Source: Alkalimarinus coralli
GTDB taxonomy: Bacteria; Pseudomonadota; Gammaproteobacteria; Pseudomonadales; Oleiphilaceae
NCBI RefSeq assembly: GCF_023650515.1
Contig: NZ_CP096016.1
Coordinates: 3,474,001 to 3,538,000 of the forward strand
Reading direction: 5' to 3'
Length of the DNA stretch: 64,000 nucleotides
Part shown: positions 55,009 to 64,000 of the stretch, piece after piece
How positions within the stretch are numbered: the first letter of the stretch is position 1
How the letters are laid out: each line of letters begins with the position of its first letter
The notes under the pieces: generated by a model
What the model was told of the DNA's origin: nothing
Seen by the model: only the letters and a program-made list of their open reading frames with translations
The model's database searches: none
Program-made: the position numbers and the translations under genes

Positions 55009-57243
55009 TTAAAACATGGTAAACATATCATGCCCTATGGTGATATATATCGCCTGATTATCTTTGTCGGCATAGCTAACAGCCAGTGTAACAGGCCCCA
55101 ACGGCGTATCACTGCCTGCGAACAAGGTAAACGAATCCAGTAGCTGGTTAAATGGGGCGTCATGCAAATTCTCCCATACGTTTCCTGCCTCATACGACAC
55201 CCCGACCATGTAAGGAATAAAAGGGCCGCCAAATTCGCGGTAAACCATCGCACTGATTAAACTTGCATCAGGCCCTGAGAACTCATTACGGCCATAACCC
55301 GACAGATTGAACAGCCCCCCCAAGGTCATAAAATCACTGATACCCGCGCTATTTCTGGTCACAGAAGAGGCCTTTGCTCTGCCTGCCACCGTATACCGCT
55401 CGAAAGAGTACGCTGAGCCTAGCAAAGCAGATACACGGTCATAGTCTCGCGTGGCCCCAAAATCATCTCTCGATACTTTCCATTCAAGACGAGCGATAAC
55501 ACCGCTGTGCGGCAAAAACAGGTTGTCTAACGAGTCGTAGGTATACTGAGTCACTATGCTGCCGATGTTATCATCCATGTTCTCATCGAGCTCTTTGCCT
55601 ATTTCGAGCTCTGCATCGACCTTGCCTAATTCATAAAAGAACCGTAATTCAGCGGTATTACCGAACCCTCTGCCCACACCCAAATCAGCGTTGGCACTCG
55701 ACACTTGCCATTCGGATGTTTTTCTGCCGTTCTCGTAAATGTTGAGGTTACGCTCTTCAAAAGCCGCTTTCAAAGACAGGAAATAGGTCGACTCGTAGGT
55801 CAGTGGTTGAAAGAACTCGGTGCGCACAAATGGTTCACTGCCAATTCGGGCTGAGCTCTGCCACTCGGCTCCAAGGTCGTTGATGGCCGTCTGGTCATAG
55901 TGAAAGGTCATACTGAACTGGGTATCATCCTGAAAGTTATCCTCAAACTGCAGGCCAAAACGAAGATAGTCTGGCCCCCAGGACTTTTCTTTGGCATTAA
56001 TATTCAGGACATTTTCGCCATCGTTGCTGGTAACATCGTACGTCACAAGTTCGAAATAGCCTAAGCCATAGATGCGATCAAGATCCTTTTCCAGTTCGGC
56101 AATATCAAATAATTCGCCTTCTGACTGTTGAATACGGGAGGAAATAAATTTGTCCGCTACTTTTGACTGGTTATTAATCACGACTCGATCAATAACCCTT
56201 CCCGTTTCACGCTGATGGTTTCGTTTTTTTAAATACGCTGCCCATGTTTCGTCATCCACCGACAATTTGTTAAGCGCCAGAGCATTATTCCTTGCGGATG
56301 TGGCCCCCATCTCGACCAGTTCATCACTGCGCTCGAAATCGCCGGAACCAGCATCTTCCAGGTTTGGTGTTAACAGGATATCCGCTTCCGTAAGCGAAGC
56401 AATCTGCTCCTTCATGCTCCTGCGGGTCAATATGTTTGTCAGCTGCTCGATAACCCCTAACAAACTGTTAATTTCATCGCTATCTAATAGGTGAGAGCTG
56501 ATATCAACCGCGATAATAAGCTCGGCCCCCAGTTCGCGCGCCACATCAATCGGCAGGTTGTTTGAAATGCCGCCATCTACCAGTAGATGGCCCTCATACT
56601 CAACCGGGGGGAACGCGCCAGGAATAGACATACTCGCGCGCATCGCTAACGCAAGATTGCCTTTACTTATTGCGACCGTTTCACCGGTCTCAATATCGGA
56701 TGCAACCGCACGGTAGCGAATGGGAAACTCATCAAAGTTTTCTGCATGATCTGCCTGACTGGTTAAGTCATTCAGAATCATCATTAACTGCTGCCCCTGA
56801 ATCAACCCCTTGCGAAACTTTACGCCGTCAGCACCAATGCCTAAAGTGAGGTCGGTTGCAAAGTCATAATCATCCCCTTTCCGCCTGAACGCTTTGTCTT
56901 CTCGTGGAGGCTCGTCTATCAGCCCCCTGTTCCAGTCCATACGGTGAAAGCGGTCTTCAATTTCAACCAGCGGCATTCCCATTGCGTATACACCACCCAC
57001 CGATGCACCAGCACTGGTACCGACAATAATATCAACGGGTATTTGCATCTCTTCGAGTACTTTCAAGACGCCCACATGGGCTATCCCTTTAGCCCCACCG
57101 CCACTAAGAACCAGCCCGACGACCGGGCGCTTTTCTTCAGTGTTATTCTCAAAAGGAAGGGGGTCAGGGGAAGATTCAGCACGCGAATCAATAGAGATAA
57201 AAGCCATGATAATCATCACAACTTTAAAAAATAAACCTGCCAT
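55009..57243 (-). CDS. Patatin-like phospholipase fused to POTRA and Omp85 barrel (PlpD-like)
   Basis: 744 residues, close to the ~730 of PlpD, the type Vd autotransporter. Signal peptide ~1-22. Patatin domain with oxyanion GGGAKG (48-53), GTSAG with Ser77, and the catalytic DGG in LLVDGGISNNLP near 223. A POTRA-like region (~355-420, DRIYGLGYFELVTYDV) and a C-terminal barrel (ending ITIGHDMFTMF with terminal Phe) follow. It probably exposes or secretes a phospholipase A. Confidence 0.9.
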   Translation of the reverse strand: MAGLFFKVVMIIMAFISIDSRAESSPDPLPFENNTEEKRPVVGLVLSGGGAKGIAHVGVLKVLEEMQIPVDIIVGTSAGASVGGVYAMGMPLVEIEDRFHRMDWNRGLIDEPPREDKAFRRKGDDYDFATDLTLGIGADGVKFRKGLIQGQQLMMILNDLTSQADHAENFDEFPIRYRAVASDIETGETVAISKGNLALAMRASMSIPGAFPPVEYEGHLLVDGGISNNLPIDVARELGAELIIAVDISSHLLDSDEINSLLGVIEQLTNILTRRSMKEQIASLTEADILLTPNLEDAGSGDFERSDELVEMGATSARNNALALNKLSVDDETWAAYLKKRNHQRETGRVIDRVVINNQSKVADKFISSRIQQSEGELFDIAELEKDLDRIYGLGYFELVTYDVTSNDGENVLNINAKEKSWGPDYLRFGLQFEDNFQDDTQFSMTFHYDQTAINDLGAEWQSSARIGSEPFVRTEFFQPLTYESTYFLSLKAAFEERNLNIYENGRKTSEWQVSSANADLGVGRGFGNTAELRFFYELGKVDAELEIGKELDENMDDNIGSIVTQYTYDSLDNLFLPHSGVIARLEWKVSRDDFGATRDYDRVSALLGSAYSFERYTVAGRAKASSVTRNSAGISDFMTLGGLFNLSGYGRNEFSGPDASLISAMVYREFGGPFIPYMVGVSYEAGNVWENLHDAPFNQLLDSFTLFAGSDTPLGPVTLAVSYADKDNQAIYITIGHDMFTMF

Positions 57244-57304
57244 GGATGTCTCCGGAACCTACCTGGCCCCCGCTCTACGCTTGGGGCCGAACGAATAGGC
57301 TATC

Positions 57305-58126
57305 TTATTGATTATCCGGCAAATCGTCCAGTTTAAGGTGGGAAAGGTCGGGAACCTCAATATGCTCATCTTTTTTTAGCTGCCCCATATCACTCCCAAC
57401 AGGCGCGATAGAGATGCTACTAACATCAGGAACAATAGGAGGTAACTCCTCTTTTTTATCAGCCAGGTCGCTTCCCGCGGGGGCAATAGAGATATTATCG
57501 ATATCAGAAAAAACCGGGGCTTCAACCTCATGGTGCTCAGACAACCTAACCCCTTCAGGGTCAAGGTCTAAGTGGCTTTGTTGCAAGATACCATCAACAT
57601 CCTCACCCGCCAAATTAAAGCCGCTCGGACGAGATCCAGCGCCACTTTCGGGAGCTGAAAAAGTTGATGCTAACGGCAGAACTTTAAGCCCGCTATCACC
57701 GCTACCACCACTATCACCGCTATCGCTGTTGTCATCCCTGTCGCCTGCCTTACTCGCCTCACCTGAAACGGCCTGTGCAGGCGCGGGAGTGCTAGATGGT
57801 TTCGGGGCAGATGGTTCCGGGGCAGATGGTTTCGCAGCAGCCGCTGACGGAGAAGGCGCTTTCGACCTTGCCTGTCCTGCCTGCCCCGCCTGGCCCATTG
57901 GGTCAACTTCACAAATCAGACCATTTTTACGCATCACCGCAACGTATTTATCAGCCGTGGCTTTATCAAGCTTGTTACGGATAACAACACGACCTCCTGC
58001 AAACATCTTATCAACCTGCGCGGCGGACGCTTTGAACAAACGAATTACGTTACTTTTAGCGGTATCAAGGCTGACACCATCGACCAGCCGACCATAAAAT
58101 GCTAACTCAAAAAGAGGTTCACTCAT
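57305..58126 (-). CDS. Protein with conserved ~75-aa N-terminal domain and repetitive tail
   Basis: About 273 residues; ATG at 58126 (MSEPLFELAFYGRLV) preferred to 58135. Residues 1-75 are a compact domain (FELAFYGRLVDGVSLDTAKSNVIRLF...RVVIRNKLDKATADKYVAVMRKNGLICEV). A Pro/Ala/Ser/Gly linker follows. The C terminus has repeated ISIAPAGSDL / ISIAPVGSDM units with acidic spacers. No named family. Divergent from the giant kinase gene. Confidence 0.7.
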   Translation of the reverse strand: MSEPLFELAFYGRLVDGVSLDTAKSNVIRLFKASAAQVDKMFAGGRVVIRNKLDKATADKYVAVMRKNGLICEVDPMGQAGQAGQARSKAPSPSAAAAKPSAPEPSAPKPSSTPAPAQAVSGEASKAGDRDDNSDSGDSGGSGDSGLKVLPLASTFSAPESGAGSRPSGFNLAGEDVDGILQQSHLDLDPEGVRLSEHHEVEAPVFSDIDNISIAPAGSDLADKKEELPPIVPDVSSISIAPVGSDMGQLKKDEHIEVPDLSHLKLDDLPDNQ

Positions 58127-58135
58127 TACACCCAA

Positions 58136-58470
58136 TCATCCTGTTGTTTAATCTTGGTTCAACGAACATATCTACAAAGATGTCTACAGACGTATCTATA
58201 AGCATGTCTATAAACATGTAATAAATATAGCTACGTTCTATTCTCTTACTATAGCCAATTTGGCGAGATTTTCGCTCGGCCAGTGAAGATTATCCTCTAT
58301 ATGGCGGCACTGCCCGCATTTTTACTCACAGGCCATTTTCAAAACATTACATTTGTCTTACAGATGAAACGCTAAATCAGCGCCTATAATTCATTAGTTG
58401 TGTATAAAAGCGAGTGCACTCACCCGATAATATTGCCGTTAAAGGCAGTCACAATAATAAAAGAAAAGCC
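58136..58470. other. Divergent intergenic region
   Basis: About 335 bases between divergent genes. It contains a degenerate 12-bp tandem repeat, described separately, and otherwise AT-rich sequence that should hold both promoters. Confidence 0.4.
58167..58226. repeat. Five degenerate 12-bp tandem repeats
   Basis: CATATCTACAAA, GATGTCTACAGA, CGTATCTATAAG, CATGTCTATAAA, CATGTAATAAAT in register. Promoter region of divergent genes. Confidence 0.65.
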
Positions 58471-61400
58471 ATGAGTTCTTCACAGTTTACCTTTAAAGGT
58501 GTTGAGATTTCTGAGCTGCTATCACGTCACGGGGAGACCTGTGCCTGGAGGGCTTATGACCTCAATCATGATCAGCCGATCATTATCAAGTCGGCGCAGA
58601 GCGAAACGCCTCCACTATTTTTAATGGAGCGGCTTCGCCATGAATATGAGATTGGCCGACACTTTAAACACCCACACATTATTGCCTATCGGGGGTTATT
58701 ACAACACCATCACCGACTGGCTATTGTAACCGAGGACTTTAATGGCAAACCGCTGGCAGAGTGTATTCCAGAGCAAGGCTTTCCAATCGGCACGTTTCTG
58801 GATATTGCGCTGCAAATTGTCAAAGCCCTCATCGAGATTCATGCTCAGCAGGTCATCCACAAAGACCTCAACCCATACAACATTGTTTACAATCCTCAGA
58901 AGCGTTTAGCCAAGATTATTGACTTTGGCATGGCCTCAAAACTGTCCCAAGAGTCACCCGCCTATATGAAAACAACCTTGCTTGGCGGGAATCTACCCTA
59001 TGTTGCCCCTGAGCAAACCGGTCGGCTAAACCGTGTTATTGATCATCGAACAGACTTTTATGGGCTCGGCATTACACTTTACGAAATGCTCTGTGGTCAA
59101 CGCCCCTTTAACTCACCCGACCCACTAGAGTTGGTTCACGCTCATCTGACCCAGCCTGCACCACGGCTGTCAGAATGGCGCAAAGATATCCCGCCGTTAT
59201 TTGATGACATTCTGGCCAAGCTGCTGGCCAAACAGTCTGAAGACCGCTACCAGTCAGCCAAAGGCATAAAGCACGATCTGGAAAAGTGCCTTCAGCAGTG
59301 GCAAAAAACACAACAATTTGAACGGTTCGAAATTGGTTCATATGACCGCAATGAACAGTTATCAATACCGCAAAACCTCTATGGTCGCAGCAAGGAAGTT
59401 GCACGGCTAACCAGTGCGTTTGAAACGGCTAACACCGGGCTGACCGAACTGGTTCTGGTGAGTGGTTTCTCAGGGATGGGCAAAACAGCACTGGTCAACG
59501 AGACCCGAAAGCCGCTGATTAACCGCCGAGGATACTTTATCTCAGGCAAGTTTGAGCCGCTAAAGCGCAATGTCCCCTTAAGTGCCATTACGCAAAGCTT
59601 ACAGGATTTAATACAGCAATTGCTGACTGAACCTGAGTCCCGTATCGCTGAGTATCGACAGCAGATCATCACCGCTCTGGGTGATAAAGCCAGCATGCTG
59701 ATAGAGCTGATTCCAGAACTTGAAACCATTCTCGGCCCTCAACCCCCCTCACCAGAGATGGGCAGTAACGAAAGGAAACTGGTATTCCTTAGGCTGTTAC
59801 AGCGGTTTATCAAAGTCATTGCAGTAAAAGCTCACCCCTTGGTGATGTTTATCGATGATTTGCAGTGGGCAGACCCCATTAGTTTAGACTTTGTGAAGTC
59901 CCTTCTCGTTGACTTACACGACTGTCATTTACTACTGATTGGCTCATACAGAGATAGCGAGATATACGGCGGGCATCCGCTAATCGATACGCTGAAACAT
60001 ATTCGTCAAAACACCCCTCATGTTCAGCAAATACACCTGGAACCGCTTAAAAGCAGCGAAGTGACTCGGCTGATTTGTGATACCTTGCAATACTCCAGCC
60101 AACAAGCGGCCCAATTGTCCCGCTACGTATTTAGCCGAACACAAGGCAACCCGTTTTATGTCACCCAGCTGTTAAAAACACTCAATCAGGATGGCCAGCT
60201 CTACTTTGATGCCGAGCAGCGAGAGTGGTGTTATGAGCTGACGGACAGTTTAAAGAAAGTCACAGACCATCAACTGGTCGATATGGTCGTCAGCCGGATT
60301 AACCGGTTACCAGCCGACACCAAGAAATTATTACAGTTTGCCGCCTGCATCGGCAGCCGCTTTGATACCCAGAGTCTGACCCATATCATCGCCTCATCAG
60401 AGCAAGGGGTTAGCGAAACCGACATCAAGCAGCGCTTGGCACCTGCAATCGAGTCAGGTCTGGTGATATCCAAAAGCCAGTGGTCTGACTATGACCAACG
60501 AAACATCTGCCCTATTTCCAGCTACGAATTTCTCCATGATCGGGTGCAGCAAGCCGCATATGATCTGGTACCAGCCAGTACCCAGCAACAAAACCATCTG
60601 CATATCGGCTATTGCCTGTTGGCAGGGCTGACCGAAGAGCAGCAGCAGGAACAGCTTTTTGAAATAGCCAATCAGTTTAATTCAGGTGTTGACCAACTAC
60701 CTGATGATGAGCGCTTACCCATTGCCAAACTCTGTTTACGTGCCGCTCAAAAAGCCCGCACAGCAACCGCATTCGAGTCGGCCGTGTTTTATGCTGAACT
60801 CAGTATTCGGTTACTGGAAAGCAGCTCTCCCCATATTAACGGCCATGCCTCAAACAGTGACACTAAGGGTAATAACGGCACACGAAATAAGCACGATGCC
60901 TGGTCTGAGCACCATGCTCTGCGATTTGAGCAAGGCCTTGTTCTCGCTGAGTGTGAAGGGCTTTGTCGGCGTTTCTCTCAGTCAGAACAGCGCATCAACG
61001 AGTTGCAACAACACGCCAACAGTGTAGAAGAAAAAATACAGTTGCTGTTGACTCAGATGAATTTGGTAGAGCTGAGAGGACAATACGCAGAGTCGATTGA
61101 TGTGCTGTTAATCGGGTTAGCGCTGCTTGATGTTAATATTCCCAACAGTGAGCAGCAACAGCAGCAGGAACTCAGCCAACTGTTGCAGGTGCTCCCCTCT
61201 CGCTTTGAAGATATTAATGCCCAAAGCCTGATTGAAACCAGTGAGACACAAAATCCTCACCACCTGCTGGTGATGAGGTTGCTGATGCGCCTCTGGACGC
61301 CCTGCTATATCACCGGGCAGAAGAGCCTACTGGCACTGGTTTCTATTTACTTGGTTAACTACAGCCTCAAGCACGGCCGAAACGAAATAACCCCTTTTGC

Positions 61401-64000
61401 CTACTGCTCCTTCGCACTGGTATACAGTTTTCTAAAGAATGACCATTGCCTGGCATACCAGTTTGGTTTGGCCGGCGCGGAGCTGGCTAAAGAGTGCGAT
61501 AACCTAGTGGTTCGTAACCGCAGTTACTTCCTCTTCTCTATCTCTATCAATAACTGGCAGAACCCGGTCAGCAAAAGCCGTAAGTGGCTCGAGAAAGCAT
61601 TTGATTGCGCCAATGAGGCCGGTGATCAGGTGTACGCCTGTTATGCCGCTTACTATCTGATTACCGATGGATTTATTCAAGGACGGGCACTGACGGAAGT
61701 AGCAGCAGATAGCCGAAAGTATCTGGCATTTTTAGAGAAAGAGAGTCAGCCACTATTCAATATTGCGCTGGCATTCTGTCGCACCATAGAAAGTACTTGT
61801 GATGAAGATGTGGGCTATGCCTTTGACCAGGCCCGGTTTCTAAAGGATCATCACCATATTCCGGTATTTATGGCGGGGTATGATTTCGGCTCTCTTTGCA
61901 GCCAGTTCTGGAGTGGCCAACACACCGGCCTGACCAGCACCGCCCGGAATACGCTGATTAGTGTCACCGCTAATCTGCATGGTTCACTGAAAGTGCCCGA
62001 AACGCTCTTTTTAAGTTCTATGAGCTTTTTACTGAGCCACGCAAATAAGGCGCTGGATAACTGGCCCGAGCTGCAAGCACTGATTCACAGCAACCAGCAG
62101 CAACTAAAACTCTACACCGATAACTGTACCAGTAATTATCTGCATAAATACCTGCTGATTAACGCTGAACTGGCAGTAATTGACAACCAGCCTCTCGACG
62201 CGATGGATTTATATGAAGCCGCCATCGAGACCGCAGGAGAAAGCCACGTTATTCACATCGAAGCGTTGGCGAATGAGCGTTATGCTCATTTTTGGATGTC
62301 GCAGAATCGCTCGCAAATTGCCGCTATTTATATTAAACGTGCCCACTACCTTTATTTTCACTGGGGCAACCGAGCCAAAACCCAACGCCTTGAAGAAGAG
62401 TACAAAGAGTTACTGGAAAACCCGGCTTACCCATCATTCAGCAGCCATGATATTGCAGATAAACACAGCACACAAAACAGTGAAATAAACGACAGTGTAA
62501 CCTGCACCAACCTTGATCAACGGCTGGACTGGCTCTCAGCGCTCAAAGCCAGCCAGGCCATTATGGAGAATATACAGTCCGAAAACCTGGCCCATGAGCT
62601 GATTAAGATCATGGCTGAGAATGCCGGTGCCAGTAAAGCAATGCTACTGCTTCAGGAAGATGACAGCCTGGTTGTCAGTGCCGTCTACCCAGAGCAGGGC
62701 AACAAAAAATGCTTGCAACAACCGATTAATCGATGTCATGACTTTTCGTTTTCAAAGTCACTGATCAACTATGTTAAGCGCATCCGAAGCCCGCAACTGG
62801 TCGCTGATGTCAGGGCCGAGCAACGCTTTTTCCCCATCGAATACCTTCGTAATACCAAGGTTCAGTCAGCCATGGCCGTGCCACTTTCTGATGCCGGAAC
62901 GCAAGTGGGGCTGGTCTATTTTGAAAACAACCAAATGGCACATGCCTTCACGGAAGAGCGTATGGGGCTGGTGGAAATGCTCGGTTCGCAGGTTATTACC
63001 GCACTCAGAAGCTCCCGCCTCTATGAAGAGTTACGCACCAGTGAGCAACGTTTTAGAGACCTGATTGAAGGGTCTATTCAAGGCATAGTGATTCACCGCG
63101 ACTTTAAGCCGCTGTTTATCAATCAGGCTTTTGCCGAGATGACGGGCTACCAAGTGGACGAGTTAATGTCGATGAACTCGCTGCTAAGTCTGGTGCCCAA
63201 AAGTGCCAATGACCAGCTTAAACGTCTTGATGCCATTATCGCCGCTGGAGACAAACCACCAGAGCACTCTGACATCGAGATCGAAACCCGTGACGGTTGC
63301 AAGCTTATTCTGGACAACATGAGCCGCGTTATCCAATGGGATAACAACTCAGCCATACAAAGTACACTGGTGGATATCACCTCAAGGAGAGAGTACGAGC
63401 ACCAGATTGAGCATATGGCCAGCCATGACGCCCTAAGCCATTTACCCAACCGAATGTTATTCCAGGACCGGTTGCACCAATCCCTGGCCCAGTGTGAGCG
63501 ACATGGCACACAGGGCGCGTTATTACTGCTGGATCTCGATAGTTTTAAAGAGGTCAATGACACCCTCGGACATGCCATTGGTGATGAGCTGATCAAAGGG
63601 GTTGCCCGGCGCTTGCAAGCACATATTAAAGACAGCGACACCGTGGCCCGACTCGGGGGTGACGAGTTTGCAATTATTCTGGAAGATGTAGGCAGTGCAG
63701 ACAACATCGTGGTCGCGGCACAGCGAGTGCTCGACTCGCTGTCTCAGCCCTTTAGCTTTGAGGAAAACGAAATATATACTTCTGCCAGTATTGGGATTAC
63801 GCTCTACCCGGAAGACAGCCAGGACACCGAAGAGCTGGTACGTTTTGCAGATATGGCCATGTATAGCGCCAAGAACAACAAGGGTAATCAGTTTCACTTT
63901 TTCCAGCAGGACATGAACCTTACACTCCGCCGGCAGAAAGAGATCTCAAATGAGATTCGTATTGCGCTGGCAAACGATAAATTTCACCTTGTATTTCAGC
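58471..64000 (+). CDS. Giant Ser/Thr kinase - AAA ATPase - GAF - PAS - GGDEF(-EAL) protein (partial)
   Basis: At least 1843 residues; the end is outside the window. Kinase-like domain ~1-280 with HKDLNPYN, IIDFGMAS and APEQTGR. AAA/STAND-type ATPase from ~305 with Walker A GFSGMGKTA near 333 and LFIDDLQWADP as Walker B. Long helical repeat region to ~1350. GAF ~1360-1510, PAS ~1525-1640, GGDEF ~1650-1805 with an intact GGDEF at 1729-1733, and the first part of an EAL domain (RQKEISNEIRIALANDKFHLVFQ). It likely couples signals to cyclic-di-GMP turnover. Confidence 0.9.
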   Translation, partial: MSSSQFTFKGVEISELLSRHGETCAWRAYDLNHDQPIIIKSAQSETPPLFLMERLRHEYEIGRHFKHPHIIAYRGLLQHHHRLAIVTEDFNGKPLAECIPEQGFPIGTFLDIALQIVKALIEIHAQQVIHKDLNPYNIVYNPQKRLAKIIDFGMASKLSQESPAYMKTTLLGGNLPYVAPEQTGRLNRVIDHRTDFYGLGITLYEMLCGQRPFNSPDPLELVHAHLTQPAPRLSEWRKDIPPLFDDILAKLLAKQSEDRYQSAKGIKHDLEKCLQQWQKTQQFERFEIGSYDRNEQLSIPQNLYGRSKEVARLTSAFETANTGLTELVLVSGFSGMGKTALVNETRKPLINRRGYFISGKFEPLKRNVPLSAITQSLQDLIQQLLTEPESRIAEYRQQIITALGDKASMLIELIPELETILGPQPPSPEMGSNERKLVFLRLLQRFIKVIAVKAHPLVMFIDDLQWADPISLDFVKSLLVDLHDCHLLLIGSYRDSEIYGGHPLIDTLKHIRQNTPHVQQIHLEPLKSSEVTRLICDTLQYSSQQAAQLSRYVFSRTQGNPFYVTQLLKTLNQDGQLYFDAEQREWCYELTDSLKKVTDHQLVDMVVSRINRLPADTKKLLQFAACIGSRFDTQSLTHIIASSEQGVSETDIKQRLAPAIESGLVISKSQWSDYDQRNICPISSYEFLHDRVQQAAYDLVPASTQQQNHLHIGYCLLAGLTEEQQQEQLFEIANQFNSGVDQLPDDERLPIAKLCLRAAQKARTATAFESAVFYAELSIRLLESSSPHINGHASNSDTKGNNGTRNKHDAWSEHHALRFEQGLVLAECEGLCRRFSQSEQRINELQQHANSVEEKIQLLLTQMNLVELRGQYAESIDVLLIGLALLDVNIPNSEQQQQQELSQLLQVLPSRFEDINAQSLIETSETQNPHHLLVMRLLMRLWTPCYITGQKSLLALVSIYLVNYSLKHGRNEITPFAYCSFALVYSFLKNDHCLAYQFGLAGAELAKECDNLVVRNRSYFLFSISINNWQNPVSKSRKWLEKAFDCANEAGDQVYACYAAYYLITDGFIQGRALTEVAADSRKYLAFLEKESQPLFNIALAFCRTIESTCDEDVGYAFDQARFLKDHHHIPVFMAGYDFGSLCSQFWSGQHTGLTSTARNTLISVTANLHGSLKVPETLFLSSMSFLLSHANKALDNWPELQALIHSNQQQLKLYTDNCTSNYLHKYLLINAELAVIDNQPLDAMDLYEAAIETAGESHVIHIEALANERYAHFWMSQNRSQIAAIYIKRAHYLYFHWGNRAKTQRLEEEYKELLENPAYPSFSSHDIADKHSTQNSEINDSVTCTNLDQRLDWLSALKASQAIMENIQSENLAHELIKIMAENAGASKAMLLLQEDDSLVVSAVYPEQGNKKCLQQPINRCHDFSFSKSLINYVKRIRSPQLVADVRAEQRFFPIEYLRNTKVQSAMAVPLSDAGTQVGLVYFENNQMAHAFTEERMGLVEMLGSQVITALRSSRLYEELRTSEQRFRDLIEGSIQGIVIHRDFKPLFINQAFAEMTGYQVDELMSMNSLLSLVPKSANDQLKRLDAIIAAGDKPPEHSDIEIETRDGCKLILDNMSRVIQWDNNSAIQSTLVDITSRREYEHQIEHMASHDALSHLPNRMLFQDRLHQSLAQCERHGTQGALLLLDLDSFKEVNDTLGHAIGDELIKGVARRLQAHIKDSDTVARLGGDEFAIILEDVGSADNIVVAAQRVLDSLSQPFSFEENEIYTSASIGITLYPEDSQDTEELVRFADMAMYSAKNNKGNQFHFFQQDMNLTLRRQKEISNEIRIALANDKFHLVFQ

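Overview
The window looks like the chromosome of a marine-type gammaproteobacterium. It carries an Mla-type lipid ABC transporter, TamA/TamB, a BaeS/BaeR-like two-component pair, a PlpD-like patatin/beta-barrel protein and many lipoproteins. I cannot fix the genus. Most of 1-31.5 kb and 48.4-64 kb is ordinary chromosome: mla genes (1-1653); AlkC-type glycosylase (1820-2899); methyltransferase, DUF4136 lipoprotein and endonuclease IV (3486-5735); solute-binding and NHL-repeat proteins (6045-8972); YbaK and PhnA-like proteins; an envelope protein plus BaeSR (11439-15045); tamB-tamA (15595-21026); an AraC regulator; a leucine dehydrogenase / branched 2-oxoacid dehydrogenase operon (22679-27041); and a large FG-GAP lipoprotein (27100-30693). 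After the array come a lipoprotein hydrolase, Na/Pi cotransporter, cardiolipin synthase, GntR regulator, patatin protein, and a giant kinase-AAA-GAF-PAS-GGDEF protein that runs off the end.

The special part is about 32.5-48.05 kb: an integron gene-cassette array read on the minus strand, with no integron integrase in the window. I recognised it from attC-like hairpin sites between genes and proved it internally. In integrons the first bases of a cassette (G|TTRRRY) must be complementary to the R'' box of that cassette's own attC. This holds for every testable cassette except one, which has a single mismatch and carries an IS91-like element. From the attI-like end (48049) the cassettes are: three tandem identical 1509-bp cassettes each encoding an IS91-like HUH transposase; an orphan 115-aa gene; a SmaI-like restriction-modification system whose attC is split by a group IIC-attC intron; a fourth copy of the transposase cassette; an orphan lipoprotein; an orphan 132-aa protein; an IS91-like element with its own tyrosine recombinase; inverted vapBC; hicAB; and a truncated last cassette joined to a 5'-truncated BNR-repeat gene.

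The most novel object is the transposase cassette. A single-strand-acting HUH transposase is packaged as a mobile integron cassette, in four copies, with a near-consensus LexA (SOS) box overlapping its -10 element and its start codon in the loop of a perfect hairpin. Three stabilising systems (vapBC, hicAB, SmaI-like R-M) lie in the same array. The restriction-modification cassette has an elaborate 32-bp palindrome over the start codon of a small leader gene. All function statements rest on motif recognition by eye; no database or folding program was run.
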